64,000 nucleotides of DNA from an uncultured Alistipes sp. Lineage in GTDB: Bacteria; Bacteroidota; Bacteroidia; Bacteroidales; Rikenellaceae. Both the position numbers and the translations under genes were made by a program. Where the stretch lies: positions 77,272 through 141,271 of the forward strand of contig URBK01000004.1 of the NCBI GenBank assembly GCA_900546065.1, read 5' to 3'. Within the stretch, counting starts at the first letter, position 1, and each line of letters begins with the position of its first letter. Of this stretch, positions 1 through 8,774 are shown piece after piece. Below the pieces are notes generated by a model. It did not search any database and had not been told where the DNA came from. It saw only the letters and a program-made list of their open reading frames with translations.

Positions 1-582
1 TGTTCCTACGATGATATCTGCGGCGTGTTCGAATATGCGAAGCGCAGTTTCGGGGGCGTGCATGTGCTGGTGAACAACGGCGCGATAAGCAAATTCTCGA
101 AGAGCATCTTCGAGATCACGCCCGAGGAGTTCCGTCGGGTGATAGATACCAACCTCTGCGGCAGCTTCATGTGCTGCAAGCAGTTTGTCGAGGCGAACCG
201 GGGCATGGAGTATGGCCGTATCATCAATATCGCCTCGACACGCTGGCATCAGAACGAGGCCGACTGGGAGGCTTACGGTGCATCGAAGGGCGGCCTTGTG
301 TCGCTTACCAACACGCTGTGCGTGTCGCTGGCCGGCACACGTATCACGGTTAATGCCGTCAGCCCGGGATGGATCGAGTGCTCCGACTACGGCTCCCTCA
401 CACGGGAGGACCACATGCAGCATCCGTCGGGCCGCGTAGGTGTCCCCGAGGATATTGCGAGGATGGTGTTGTTTCTCGCGGCGCGGGAGAATGACTTCAT
501 CAACGGCGCCAATATCGTCATCGACGGCGGCATGACCAAGAGGATGATATATTACTCCTCGGAGGATTCCCGCAAGGAGTAG
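1..582 (+). CDS. SDR family oxidoreductase, 3' part only
   Basis: The frame is open from base 1 to a TAG at 580-582, so the N-terminus with the nucleotide-binding glycine motif lies outside the window. What is visible is the second half of a Rossmann short-chain dehydrogenase: VNNGA (in place of the usual NNAG), the conserved N of TNLCG, INIAS ahead of the active site, catalytic YGASK, then NAVSPGWIE and the C-terminal NGANIVIDGG typical of classical FabG-like SDRs. The family uses NAD(P)H to reduce or oxidise alcohols and ketones; the substrate cannot be read from the sequence. The GTG at 25 is internal, not a start. Confidence 0.9.
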   Translation, partial: CSYDDICGVFEYAKRSFGGVHVLVNNGAISKFSKSIFEITPEEFRRVIDTNLCGSFMCCKQFVEANRGMEYGRIINIASTRWHQNEADWEAYGASKGGLVSLTNTLCVSLAGTRITVNAVSPGWIECSDYGSLTREDHMQHPSGRVGVPEDIARMVLFLAARENDFINGANIVIDGGMTKRMIYYSSEDSRKE

Positions 583-791
583 CGGCGCAGCCTTGAGTGC
601 CCGGAGGTGAGGTCTCGGATCCTTAAATGGCCTTCGCTGCGGCGGTTTCGGACGCGAATTTTTGCGCCCGAAACCCGAAACTTGAATTTTATGCATGTGA
701 AGCCTGCAAAAGGAGGATAAACTTGCGCCAAAACGTCATTTTTATCGCTTTTTTCCATAACTTCGCATCAATGCTTTAAATTGAGACGATC

Positions 792-2090
792 ATGTATTTG
801 CATCCGGAATTTGAGAAACTCACCCGATCGGAGATCGAAGCGTTGCAGACGGAACGCCTGAAAAAGACGGTAAGGCAGTGTATGAACAGCGAATTTTACC
901 GCAGGCGCTTCGCCGAAAGCCATATCGACCCCGACGACATACGGTCGTTGTCCGACTTGAGCAGGATACCTTTCACCACGAAACAGGACCTGCGTGACAG
1001 CTATCCGTTCGGGATGTCGGCCGTGCCGTTGAGCCGCGTGGTGCGCCTGCACTCGTCGAGCGGGACAACGGGTACACCCACGGTGATACTGCATACGCAG
1101 CGGGATCTCGACGAGTGGGCCAATGCCGTGGCGCGCTGCCTCTATATGGTGGGGCTGCGCCCGGGCGATATCTTCCAGAACTCGTCGGGATACGGCATGT
1201 TTACGGGCGGGCTGGGATTCCAGTACGGGGCCGAGCGGCTGGGCATGCTCACGGTGCCCGCCGCGGCCGGCAATACCAAACGCCAGATCAAGTTCATCAC
1301 CGATTTCGGGACTACGGCGCTGCACGCCATCCCGAGCTATGCCGGCCGGCTGTACGAGGTGATGGAGGAGATGGGTATCGACCCGCGCCGCGACACGCAC
1401 CTGCGCACGCTCATCATAGGCGCTGAGCCTCACTCCGAGGAGCAGCGGCGGCGTATCGAGCAGATGCTCGGCGTGAAGGCCTACAACTCGTTCGGCATGT
1501 CGGAGATGTGCGGGCCGGGCGTGGCTTTCGAGTGTACGGAGCAGAACGGGCTGCACATATGGGAGGATTACTACATCGTGGAGATCGTCGATCCGATGAC
1601 GCTTGAGCCGGTGCCGGAGGGGGAGGTTGGCGAGCTGGTGCTTACGACCATCAACCGCGAGGCTATGCCTCTGCTGCGTTACCGCACGCGCGACCTTACG
1701 CGGATCCTGCCGGGCGAATGTCCCTGCGGACGGCACCACCTGCGGCTGGACCGCATGAAGGGCCGCAGCGACGACATGATCATCCTCAAGGGTGTAAATA
1801 TCTTCCCGATACAGATCGAGACCGTGCTGATGCAGTTCGCGGAACTCGGCAACGACTACCTCATCACGCTCACCAACGAGGAGGCGAACGACCTGATGAC
1901 GGTCGAGGTCGAGCTTAATGCCTTCTCCGACGACTACCGCCGCCTGCAGGTGCTGACCAAGGAGATCACGCGCCAGCTGAAAGACGAGATCCTCATCACG
2001 CCGGTCGTGCGTCTGGTCTCGAAGGGGTCGCTCCCGAAGCAGGAGGGCAAGGCGGTTCGTGTCCGAGATTTACGTAAAACATTAATATAA
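792..2090 (+). CDS. paaK: phenylacetate-CoA ligase (copy 1)
   Basis: 432 aa, normal length for PaaK. It is an adenylate-forming enzyme with the ATP loop SSSGTTGTPT at residues 88-97, the YRTRDLT motif, and the hinge/C-terminal signature GRSDDMIILKGVNIFPIQIE. The family joins phenylacetate or other aryl-acetates, CoA and ATP; in anaerobic aromatic amino acid fermenters it may run backwards to make ATP. An ACT-domain gene follows 7 bp downstream, and a second ligase/ACT pair faces it on the other strand. I expect an aryl-acid substrate, but indoleacetate or hydroxyphenylacetate is as possible as phenylacetate. Confidence 0.9.
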   Translation: MYLHPEFEKLTRSEIEALQTERLKKTVRQCMNSEFYRRRFAESHIDPDDIRSLSDLSRIPFTTKQDLRDSYPFGMSAVPLSRVVRLHSSSGTTGTPTVILHTQRDLDEWANAVARCLYMVGLRPGDIFQNSSGYGMFTGGLGFQYGAERLGMLTVPAAAGNTKRQIKFITDFGTTALHAIPSYAGRLYEVMEEMGIDPRRDTHLRTLIIGAEPHSEEQRRRIEQMLGVKAYNSFGMSEMCGPGVAFECTEQNGLHIWEDYYIVEIVDPMTLEPVPEGEVGELVLTTINREAMPLLRYRTRDLTRILPGECPCGRHHLRLDRMKGRSDDMIILKGVNIFPIQIETVLMQFAELGNDYLITLTNEEANDLMTVEVELNAFSDDYRRLQVLTKEITRQLKDEILITPVVRLVSKGSLPKQEGKAVRVRDLRKTLI

Positions 2091-2097
2091 CAGAGCC

Positions 2098-2526
2098 ATG
2101 ACGGTACAACAAATATCCATTTTCGTGGAGAACAAGTCGGGGACGCTGCTTCGGGTGCTCGAACTCTTCAAGGAGGCGCGCATACAGCTTATCGCCTCGA
2201 CCATATCGGATACCGTGGAATACGGGATCTACCGCATCATCTGCGCCGAGCCGGTGCGGGCGCTGGAGACGTTGAGGGGGGCGGGCATCTCCGCCGACGT
2301 GTCTGAGGTCTTCGCAATCGAGCTGGACAACATCCCGGGTCGTGCCGCCGATGCCGTACGCATGTTGAGCGAGGCCGGTATAGGCATCTCCTACCTCTAT
2401 TCGTTTCTGCTGGCGGGGAAGGGTATATTGATCTTCCGCACCGACAACCCCGTGAGGACGGGGGAGGTTATTGCCGAGAAGGGCCTCCAAGCGCTCAACG
2501 ACGTTTCGCTGCGTAGCCTCGTATGA
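2098..2526 (+). CDS. tandem ACT-domain protein (copy 1)
   Basis: 142 aa with two ACT-like beta-alpha-beta modules, the first at about residues 3-70 (QISIFVENKSGTL) and the second at about 71-140 (AIELDNIPGRAADAV). ACT domains bind amino acids and usually act as regulators. The gene lies 7 bp behind paaK copy 1, and its paralogue at 2644-3045 sits behind paaK copy 2, so a role tied to the ligase or to sensing aromatic amino acids is a fair inference. No catalytic domain is present. Confidence 0.85.
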   Translation: MTVQQISIFVENKSGTLLRVLELFKEARIQLIASTISDTVEYGIYRIICAEPVRALETLRGAGISADVSEVFAIELDNIPGRAADAVRMLSEAGIGISYLYSFLLAGKGILIFRTDNPVRTGEVIAEKGLQALNDVSLRSLV

Positions 2527-2564
2527 CGTATGACGGTGGCGCCATTTGCGCAGAAGATGAAACC

Positions 2565-2607
2565 GCGGCGCCGCACCTCCCGAACAAAGGTGCGGCGCCG
2601 CTTTGTT
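2565..2607 (+). terminator. terminator between convergent paaK-ACT units
   Basis: Perfect 14-bp stem (2565-2578 with 2588-2601, arm GCGGCGCCGCACCT) and a 9-nt loop, followed by TTTGTTT on the plus strand. It is the only element between the two facing ACT genes and could serve both strands, though the minus-strand tail has few T residues. Confidence 0.85.
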
Positions 2608-2643
2608 TGCGCCATGGGTGGCTGCCGGTATGCTGGCGGCTCA

Positions 2644-3045
2644 TTACAGGATGTCGGGATGTTTCTGCATGAGTATTTGCAGGCACTTCTCCCGATCGTT
2701 GGGGTTGATGATGACGTCGGCGCGCTCCGACTGCGCAAAGGCATACATGTACTCGATGAAGATGTGCTCTTCGGCCAGGCTCTCCAGAATCTTCGACAGG
2801 GCGCCGGGCCGGTTGGGGCAGTGTATGGCGATCACCTCCGTGAGGATTACGGCGAAGCCTGCGTTGCGGAGGGCCTCCACGGCGCGGTCCACCTCCTGCA
2901 CTATGAGCCGCATGAGGCCGAAATCAGTCGTTTCCGCGATGCAGAAAGCCAGCATGTTGATGTCATTGGCGGCCAGTACCCGTGCCACTTCGTTCAGACG
3001 GCCGCCCTTGTTTTCCAAGAAAACCGAAATCTGCTTTATAGTCAT
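2644..3045 (-). CDS. tandem ACT-domain protein (copy 2)
   Basis: 133 aa with the same two-ACT layout as the copy on the other strand: MTIKQISVFLENKGGRL opens module 1 and VIAIHCPNRPGALSKI opens module 2. It starts 7 bp behind paaK copy 2 and is the last gene of the minus-strand aromatic amino acid operon. The two ACT copies are clearly homologous but diverged, so this is an old duplication. The likely role is binding an amino acid or aryl-acid effector; no enzymatic residues are visible. Confidence 0.85.
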   Translation of the reverse strand: MTIKQISVFLENKGGRLNEVARVLAANDINMLAFCIAETTDFGLMRLIVQEVDRAVEALRNAGFAVILTEVIAIHCPNRPGALSKILESLAEEHIFIEYMYAFAQSERADVIINPNDREKCLQILMQKHPDIL

Positions 3046-3052
3046 AATCCGA

Positions 3053-4354
3053 TCATTTTAATTGTCTTTTGTCTATAACGCGCATGCTCTTGCCCTCGGA
3101 GCGCGGAATGGAATTGGGCTCCATGAGGCGGATGTCGGCGCTGATGGAGAGCACGCTCTTCAGTTTGTCGGCCAAGCGCTTGCGCAGCTGGAGCATGGCG
3201 CCGAGCTCGTCGCTGAAATAGTCCTTGCGCACCTCGACCTGCACCTGAAGCGTATCGAGGCTGTTGATACGGTCGACGACCAGCATGTATACCGGTTCGA
3301 ACTCGGGCATTTCGAGGATTACGCTCTCCACCTGCGAGGGGAAAACGTTGATACCGCGGATAATAAGCATGTCGTCGCTGCGGCCGATGATGCGGGTCAT
3401 GCGTACGTTGGTTCTGCCGCAGGCGCACGGCTCGCAGATGAGCGACGTGAGGTCCTTGGTTCTGTAACGCAGCAGGGGCATGCCTGTTTTGGTGAGCGTG
3501 GTGAAGACCAGCTCTCCGGTCGCCCCGCAGGGCAGGGGCTGCAGGGTCTCGGGGTCGATGATCTCGGGATAGAAGTGGTCCTCCGAGATGTGTGAGCCGT
3601 ACTTGCACTCGCACTCGTACGACACGCCCGGGCCGATGATCTCGCTCAGGCCGTAGAGGTTGTAAGCCTGCAGCCCGAGGCGGGCCTCGATCTCCTCGCG
3701 CATGTTCTCGGTCCACGGTTCGGCGCCGAAGGCCCCGACCCTTAGCGCGATGTCATTGCGGGTCATTCCATTGCGTTCCATGGCCTCGGCCAGATAGAGC
3801 GCGTATGACGGCGTGCATGCTATTCCCGTGATCTTGAGGTCGCGCAGCAGTCGCAGGTGCTTGTCCGTATTTCCCGTTGAGGTGGGGATGACGGTCGCAC
3901 CCACATACTCGACGCCGTAGTGCGCGCCGAGGCCGCCTGTGAAGAGTCCGTAGCCGTAGCCGACCGAGAAGATGTCATCGCGGGTCACCCCGTAGGAGGT
4001 GAAGGCGCGTGCCGAACACTCCTTCCATATCTCCAGATCGCGGCGTGTGTAGCCGACGATCGTGGGGTTGCCCGTGGTGCCGGACGAGGCGTGTACCCGC
4101 ACGATTTCGGACTGGTTGGCCGCCTGAAGCCCTACAGGATAGTTGTCGCGCAGGTCCTGTTTCGTGGTGAACGGCAGCTTGACTATGTCCTCTATGCTGT
4201 TGATGTCTTCGGGCGCCAGATCCAGCGCCTGCATCTTCTCCCTGTAGAATGGCACGTTATGATAAACGAGCTCCACGAGTTTGTGCAGCCGTTTGCCCTG
4301 CAGGGCCGCCATCTCGTCCCGGCTCATGCACTCCTTGCTCTTGTTCCAGATCAT
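3053..4354 (-). CDS. paaK: phenylacetate-CoA ligase (copy 2)
   Basis: 433 aa adenylate-forming ligase with the ATP loop ASSGTTGNPT at residues 89-98, YRTKDLT, and the C-terminal GRSDDMLIIRGINVFPSQVE. It lies downstream of the aminotransferase and iorAB on the same strand, which suggests it acts on the aryl-acetyl-CoA made by IorAB: running in reverse it would release aryl-acetate and conserve ATP. It differs from copy 1 through much of its length, so the two may prefer different side chains. The 75-bp gap from the aminotransferase contains a GC-rich palindrome but no clear T-tract, so cotranscription is likely. Confidence 0.9.
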   Translation of the reverse strand: MIWNKSKECMSRDEMAALQGKRLHKLVELVYHNVPFYREKMQALDLAPEDINSIEDIVKLPFTTKQDLRDNYPVGLQAANQSEIVRVHASSGTTGNPTIVGYTRRDLEIWKECSARAFTSYGVTRDDIFSVGYGYGLFTGGLGAHYGVEYVGATVIPTSTGNTDKHLRLLRDLKITGIACTPSYALYLAEAMERNGMTRNDIALRVGAFGAEPWTENMREEIEARLGLQAYNLYGLSEIIGPGVSYECECKYGSHISEDHFYPEIIDPETLQPLPCGATGELVFTTLTKTGMPLLRYRTKDLTSLICEPCACGRTNVRMTRIIGRSDDMLIIRGINVFPSQVESVILEMPEFEPVYMLVVDRINSLDTLQVQVEVRKDYFSDELGAMLQLRKRLADKLKSVLSISADIRLMEPNSIPRSEGKSMRVIDKRQLK

Positions 4355-4429
4355 TCCAATAAAGCGTTTTGATAAGTTTGAATTCGTATTTCGGAGTCCG
4401 CGCCGCCGCGGAGGCGGTTTTGCGGCGGG

Positions 4430-5758
4430 TCAGTCTCCGGCCGGATGGTCCTTGCGGAACCACTCCATACGCTGCCGCAGCACGGGGTACAGCTCCTCGC
4501 GCATGCGCGACGTGCAGGCCCTTATGCCGGACTGTTCGCTGCCTGTCGTCCCCAGACTTATGCAGCTTACACCGTAGTAGAGCAGCTCCTTGAGCAGCTG
4601 GCCGCCGCTCATGCGGCCGTATCCCAGCGTGAAGAAGAAACCGTCCCCCACCTGCCGGCTGACATCGCGGTCATAGACGATGTGGAAACCGTTGTCGAGG
4701 AATATGCGTTTCATCCGTTCGGCCCGTTCGGCGTAGACGGAGGTGTCGGCGACGAAGTCGATGCGTCCCTCGCATGCCGCCTTCAGCATCTCGGCGTAGG
4801 CGAATTGGGTTGAGGTGGTGCAGCCGCTCGTGATCATGTACAGGATCGAGGCGATGAATGTCTGCCCGAAGATGCCCGAATCGCCGTAACGGCGGGCCAG
4901 CTCCCCGTAGTGGCGGTCGAAAAGGGTGTCCGATACGCAGGCCAGCGCCATACGCTGTCCGGCGTAGCTGAATATCTTGGACGAGGATAGCATCAGTATG
5001 TAGTTGTCCGTATACCTTGCGACGGTAGGTGGATACGGCGGCTCGAAGGGGCGCCCGAGATTCTGGCGGAAATCCATGCAGAAATACGCCATATCCTCCA
5101 TGACGACGGCATCGTAACGGTCGGCCATCTCCCCGATTATCCGCAGTTCCGACTCCTCGAGGCAGATCCATGCCGGGTTGTTGGGGTTGGAATAGACGAT
5201 GGCGGCAATATCACCCCCGCCCATCATCTCCTCCAGCTTGCCGCGCAGCGCCTCGCCGCGGTAGCGGTATATGTCGAACGACACCCAGCCGATGCCGAGG
5301 ATCTTGAGCTGCGACTTCTGTATCGGGAACCCGGGGTCGATGAAGAGGACCTTGTCCTTGCCCCTGATGCGCTGCGTGCAGGCTATGAACGAGGCGAACG
5401 AGGCGGCTACGCCTCCGGTCGTCGGGATGCAGGCGCGGGGGGTGATGTCGAGGTCCAGAAAGGCCTTGACGAAGCGCGACGCCTGTTCCTTGAGTTCCGC
5501 GACGCCTGCCGCCGCAGGGTACTGCGATACGATGCCGCTGTCGAGGGCCGCCTTTTCGGCCTCGATGCCGATGCGGTTTGGCGGGAGCCCGGGGGAGCCT
5601 TGGTCCATCCGTATGAACGGGATGCCGGTCTTCTCCTCCAGCGCCGAGGCCACCAGCAGCACCTCGCCTATGGTGGCGTTCTCCAGATCGGCGATGTTGA
5701 GCCGTGCGACGATCTCGTCCACCAGCTCCTTTGCGAAAACCCTATTGTCTGCCGCCAT
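4430..5758 (-). CDS. PLP-dependent aminotransferase, class I/II fold
   Basis: 442 aa fold-type I aminotransferase. The PLP lysine is K261 in SSSKIFSYAGQR; upstream are the YSNPNNPAW motif and VMEDMAYFCMD with the aspartate expected to contact the pyridine nitrogen. Its start overlaps the end of iorB by 17 bp, so the two are translationally coupled. By position it should supply the aryl-pyruvates that IorAB consumes, making it an aromatic amino acid transaminase. Substrate is inferred from context only. Confidence 0.88.
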   Translation of the reverse strand: MAADNRVFAKELVDEIVARLNIADLENATIGEVLLVASALEEKTGIPFIRMDQGSPGLPPNRIGIEAEKAALDSGIVSQYPAAAGVAELKEQASRFVKAFLDLDITPRACIPTTGGVAASFASFIACTQRIRGKDKVLFIDPGFPIQKSQLKILGIGWVSFDIYRYRGEALRGKLEEMMGGGDIAAIVYSNPNNPAWICLEESELRIIGEMADRYDAVVMEDMAYFCMDFRQNLGRPFEPPYPPTVARYTDNYILMLSSSKIFSYAGQRMALACVSDTLFDRHYGELARRYGDSGIFGQTFIASILYMITSGCTTSTQFAYAEMLKAACEGRIDFVADTSVYAERAERMKRIFLDNGFHIVYDRDVSRQVGDGFFFTLGYGRMSGGQLLKELLYYGVSCISLGTTGSEQSGIRACTSRMREELYPVLRQRMEWFRKDHPAGD

Positions 5759-6320
5759 ATTCCCGTCCTATTTCAAAAGCCTTGAGATTCATCTCGACGA
5801 CCCGTTCGCCCTTGGCCGCAAAGATATTGCGGATGCTCTCACGGAGCTGCTCGGGCGAAAGGATGCCTATGATACCGGCGGCGGCGCCCAGCAGCACGAC
5901 ATTGGCCGACTGCGGTATCGCGTTGGCCCGCGTGATTCCGTCGAGGTCGAGGGCAATCACACGGTCGAGGCCGGCGAGGGCTGCCCGCACCCTCTCCTCG
6001 GGATAGGGGTCGATGTTTTTGAACGGCGTCGAGGAGGTGACGACGAAGCCCCCTTCATGCAGGAAAGGCAGGTAGCGGAGCGCCTCCATCGGCTCCATCG
6101 AGAGTATGATGTCGGCCGAACCCAGCGGCACAAGGTCGGAATGTATCTCCGTATCGGAGAGGCGGAGGCCCGATTCGACCTCCCCGCCGCGTTGGCTCAT
6201 GCCGTGTACTTCGGCCTGTTTGAGGTTCAGCCCGGCGCGGGTTGCGGCATCGCCGATGATGGTGGCGATGGAGAGGATGCCTTGCCCTCCCACGCCTGAA
6301 AGAATTATATCCTTTTTCAT
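5742..6320 (-). CDS. iorB: indolepyruvate oxidoreductase beta subunit
   Basis: 192 aa, starting at MKKDIILSGVGGQGILS; longer upstream extensions of this frame are shadows of iorA. The GVGGQG glycine motif, EVHGMSQRGG and SADIILSMEPMEAL are typical of the gamma/beta-type subunit of 2-oxoacid:ferredoxin oxidoreductases. With IorA it oxidatively decarboxylates aryl-pyruvates to aryl-acetyl-CoA. The start overlaps the iorA stop by 4 bp (ATGA), and the 3' end overlaps the aminotransferase start by 17 bp, so all three are coupled. Confidence 0.92.
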   Translation of the reverse strand: MKKDIILSGVGGQGILSIATIIGDAATRAGLNLKQAEVHGMSQRGGEVESGLRLSDTEIHSDLVPLGSADIILSMEPMEALRYLPFLHEGGFVVTSSTPFKNIDPYPEERVRAALAGLDRVIALDLDGITRANAIPQSANVVLLGAAAGIIGILSPEQLRESIRNIFAAKGERVVEMNLKAFEIGREYGGRQ

Positions 6321-7945
6321 TTCGCAGTCTCGTGATTGTTTTTTGACATTTCCTTCCGCTTCCTGCGGGCGAGGGTCTGTATGCACTCGCGCCGCGGGAT
6401 GATCACCGAAACGCCCTTGTAGTCGATCTCCTCGCGGATCGTACGGGTGATATCGTCCATATTTTTCGCCAACGGCACCACTACGCGCACATGCTCCTTC
6501 TCTACCCCGAGGGCGATGCATATCGCCTCGAAGCGGCTGGTGCCGGCCGAATCCTGCCCGCCGGTCATGGCGGTGGTCAGGTTGTCGGAGATGACCACGG
6601 TGATATCGGCTCGGTCGTTTACGGCGTCGAGCAGGCCGGTCATTCCGCTGTGCGTGAAGGTCGAGTCGCCTATTACGGCCACGGCGGGATGCAGTCCTGT
6701 GTCGGCGGCGCCCTTGGCCATCGTTATGGAAGCGCCCATGTCGACGCAGGTGTCTATGGCGCAGAAGGGGGGCAGCGCGCCCAGCGTGTAGCAGCCGATG
6801 TCGGCAAAGACCTTTGCCGCGGGGTAGTCGGCGAGCACCTTGTTGAGGGCGATGTATACGTCTCGGTGGCCGCACCCTTGGCACAGTGCGGGCGGTCGGG
6901 GCACAACCCCTTCGGGTACACGCAGCACAGGGGCCTTTTCTATACCCATCGCCGCTGCCACATTGTCGGGGTTGAGTTCTCCGGTTCGCGGCAGGTCTCC
7001 CGTAAGGCGGCCTTTGATCGGATAATCACCGCCGACGATGCTGCGGAGCTGCTCCTCAAGGAATGGCTGGCCGTCCTCCACCACAAGGATCGAGTCGCAG
7101 CGGCCGGCGAACTCGCGCACCCGCTCCGTCGGGACGGGGTATTGCGCGATCTTCATGATGTGGAATCCGGCCTCCGCGGCGCCGTTCTCCATCACATAGT
7201 TGTATCCCGTACCGCATGTGACGATTCCTTTTCCCGAGGCGTGCTCCGACAGGAGGACCTTGAAGAAGGGGTTTTTGCCCGAGAGTTCCTCCAGAAGGGT
7301 CTGTTTTGCAGTCAGTGCAGCGTTCTTGCGGCGAGCGTTGGCCGGCAGCAGAACCCATGACGAGGGGTCGTCGGCCACGGGCATTTTTACGGGCACCGAC
7401 CCTTCGGTGCCGATCCGCACGGCGGCGCGCGAATGGGCCAGACGGGTCGTTATGCGCAGCAGTACGGGGAGTTTCTCCCGCTCGGAGAGGGCGAAGGCAT
7501 ATTCGGCCATCTCATAGGCCTCCTGCTGTGTCGAGGGTTCGAGTGTGGGGATCATGGCGAACTTGCCGTAGAAACGGGAGTCCTGCTCGTTCTGCGACGA
7601 GTGCATCGAGGGGTCGTCGGCGGCCACGACAACCATGCCGCCGTTGACACCGGTCATGGCGGCATTGACGAAGGCGTCGGCGGCGACGTTCATCCCGACA
7701 TGTTTCATGCACACCATGCTGCGGCATCCGGCGTAGGACATGCCCAGCGCCGCCTCCATGGCGGTCTTCTCGTTGGAGCTCCACGTGCAGTGTATGCCGT
7801 TCGCGCGGGCGGCCGCGGCGTGCTGTATGTATTCGGTTATCTCCGTACTCGGGGTCCCGGGATAGGCATATACCCCCTTTATCCCCGCATGCAGGGCTCC
7901 CTCGGCAATAGCTTCGTCGCCCAGCAGCAATTTTATCTGCGTCAT
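6317..7945 (-). CDS. iorA: indolepyruvate oxidoreductase alpha subunit
   Basis: 542 aa. The N-terminal pyrimidine-binding domain shows AYPGTPSTEITEYI; the C-terminal thiamine diphosphate domain shows CQGCGHRDVY, then GDSTFTHSGMTGLLDAV and a following ISDN. The fold and partner gene identify the thiamine-dependent alpha subunit of the aryl-pyruvate oxidoreductase. Archaeal IorA carries a C-terminal domain with two CxxCxxC clusters; this protein stops soon after RRECIQTLARRK and has none. It lies 46 bp behind the nitrilase-family gene in the same operon. Confidence 0.92.
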   Translation of the reverse strand: MTQIKLLLGDEAIAEGALHAGIKGVYAYPGTPSTEITEYIQHAAAARANGIHCTWSSNEKTAMEAALGMSYAGCRSMVCMKHVGMNVAADAFVNAAMTGVNGGMVVVAADDPSMHSSQNEQDSRFYGKFAMIPTLEPSTQQEAYEMAEYAFALSEREKLPVLLRITTRLAHSRAAVRIGTEGSVPVKMPVADDPSSWVLLPANARRKNAALTAKQTLLEELSGKNPFFKVLLSEHASGKGIVTCGTGYNYVMENGAAEAGFHIMKIAQYPVPTERVREFAGRCDSILVVEDGQPFLEEQLRSIVGGDYPIKGRLTGDLPRTGELNPDNVAAAMGIEKAPVLRVPEGVVPRPPALCQGCGHRDVYIALNKVLADYPAAKVFADIGCYTLGALPPFCAIDTCVDMGASITMAKGAADTGLHPAVAVIGDSTFTHSGMTGLLDAVNDRADITVVISDNLTTAMTGGQDSAGTSRFEAICIALGVEKEHVRVVVPLAKNMDDITRTIREEIDYKGVSVIIPRRECIQTLARRKRKEMSKNNHETAK

Positions 7946-7991
7946 ATTTTGTCGATTTGTATTCGGTTAGTTCGGTTTCGGGTTCCGGGGC

Positions 7992-8753
7992 TCACTCCCC
8001 GATGCGGAAGGTGTCGGCATCGTCGAGCACCGGAAATCCGGCGCGTATGGCCTTCAGGCTGTCGAGGTCTGTTTCGGCGCTTATGCTGCCCTCGGCACCG
8101 TCGGGGCACTCGGCCATGACGTTGCCGCAGGGGTCGATCATGACGGTGCCGCCCTCGTACACATTGTTGGGGTCGCGGCCGCAGCGGTTCACGCCCGCCA
8201 CGTAACATTGGTTCTCCATGGCGCGGGCGCGGAGCAGGTGCCTCCATACATTTGTCCGCGGGGCGGGCCAGCTGGCAACATATATGACAAGGTCGTAATC
8301 GCCCCGATTGCGCGACCATACGGGAAAGCGCAGGTCGTAGCATATTAGCGGCAGTATGCGCACCCCCTTGTAGGTTATTATGACGCGCTCGCTGCCGGGT
8401 GTGAATCGGAGATGCTCCCCGCCGAAGGTGAAGAGATGCCTCTTGTCGTACTGCACGGTCCTGCCGTCGGGGTAGACGAAGTAGAAGCGGTTGAAATATT
8501 CTCCCGCCTCATAGACGGCGACGCTGCCCGCGATGGCGCAGCGGAACCTTGCGGCTTTCTCCTTCATCCAGCGGAGGGTCTCGGACGGGACTGGCTCCGC
8601 AATGCCCTCCGGCTCGGTGCAGAAACCGGTGGAGAACATCTCGGGGAAAACGTACAGGTCGGCGCCGCCATCGGTAAACAGACAGTCGTTCCTGCGCATG
8701 TTGGCCTGCGGGTCGGCCCACACGATGTCTCTCTGCAGCAAGGTAATCTTCAT
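7992..8753 (-). CDS. nitrilase-superfamily hydrolase, omega-amidase (YafV-like)
   Basis: 253 aa, a single carbon-nitrogen hydrolase domain. The Glu-Lys-Cys triad is visible: E38 in FPEMF, K104 in YDKRHLF and C138 in ICYDLRFP. FSTGF and YVASWPAPR resemble the omega-amidase branch (YafV/Nit2), which hydrolyses alpha-ketoglutaramate left after glutamine-dependent transamination. Its place ahead of iorAB and an aminotransferase fits a glutamine transaminase/omega-amidase couple, which would pull transamination forward, but this is inference. It is 21 bp behind the GNAT gene and 46 bp ahead of iorA. Confidence 0.85.
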   Translation of the reverse strand: MKITLLQRDIVWADPQANMRRNDCLFTDGGADLYVFPEMFSTGFCTEPEGIAEPVPSETLRWMKEKAARFRCAIAGSVAVYEAGEYFNRFYFVYPDGRTVQYDKRHLFTFGGEHLRFTPGSERVIITYKGVRILPLICYDLRFPVWSRNRGDYDLVIYVASWPAPRTNVWRHLLRARAMENQCYVAGVNRCGRDPNNVYEGGTVMIDPCGNVMAECPDGAEGSISAETDLDSLKAIRAGFPVLDDADTFRIGE

Positions 8754-8774
8754 TCCGTTCCTGTTTGGCGGCCG

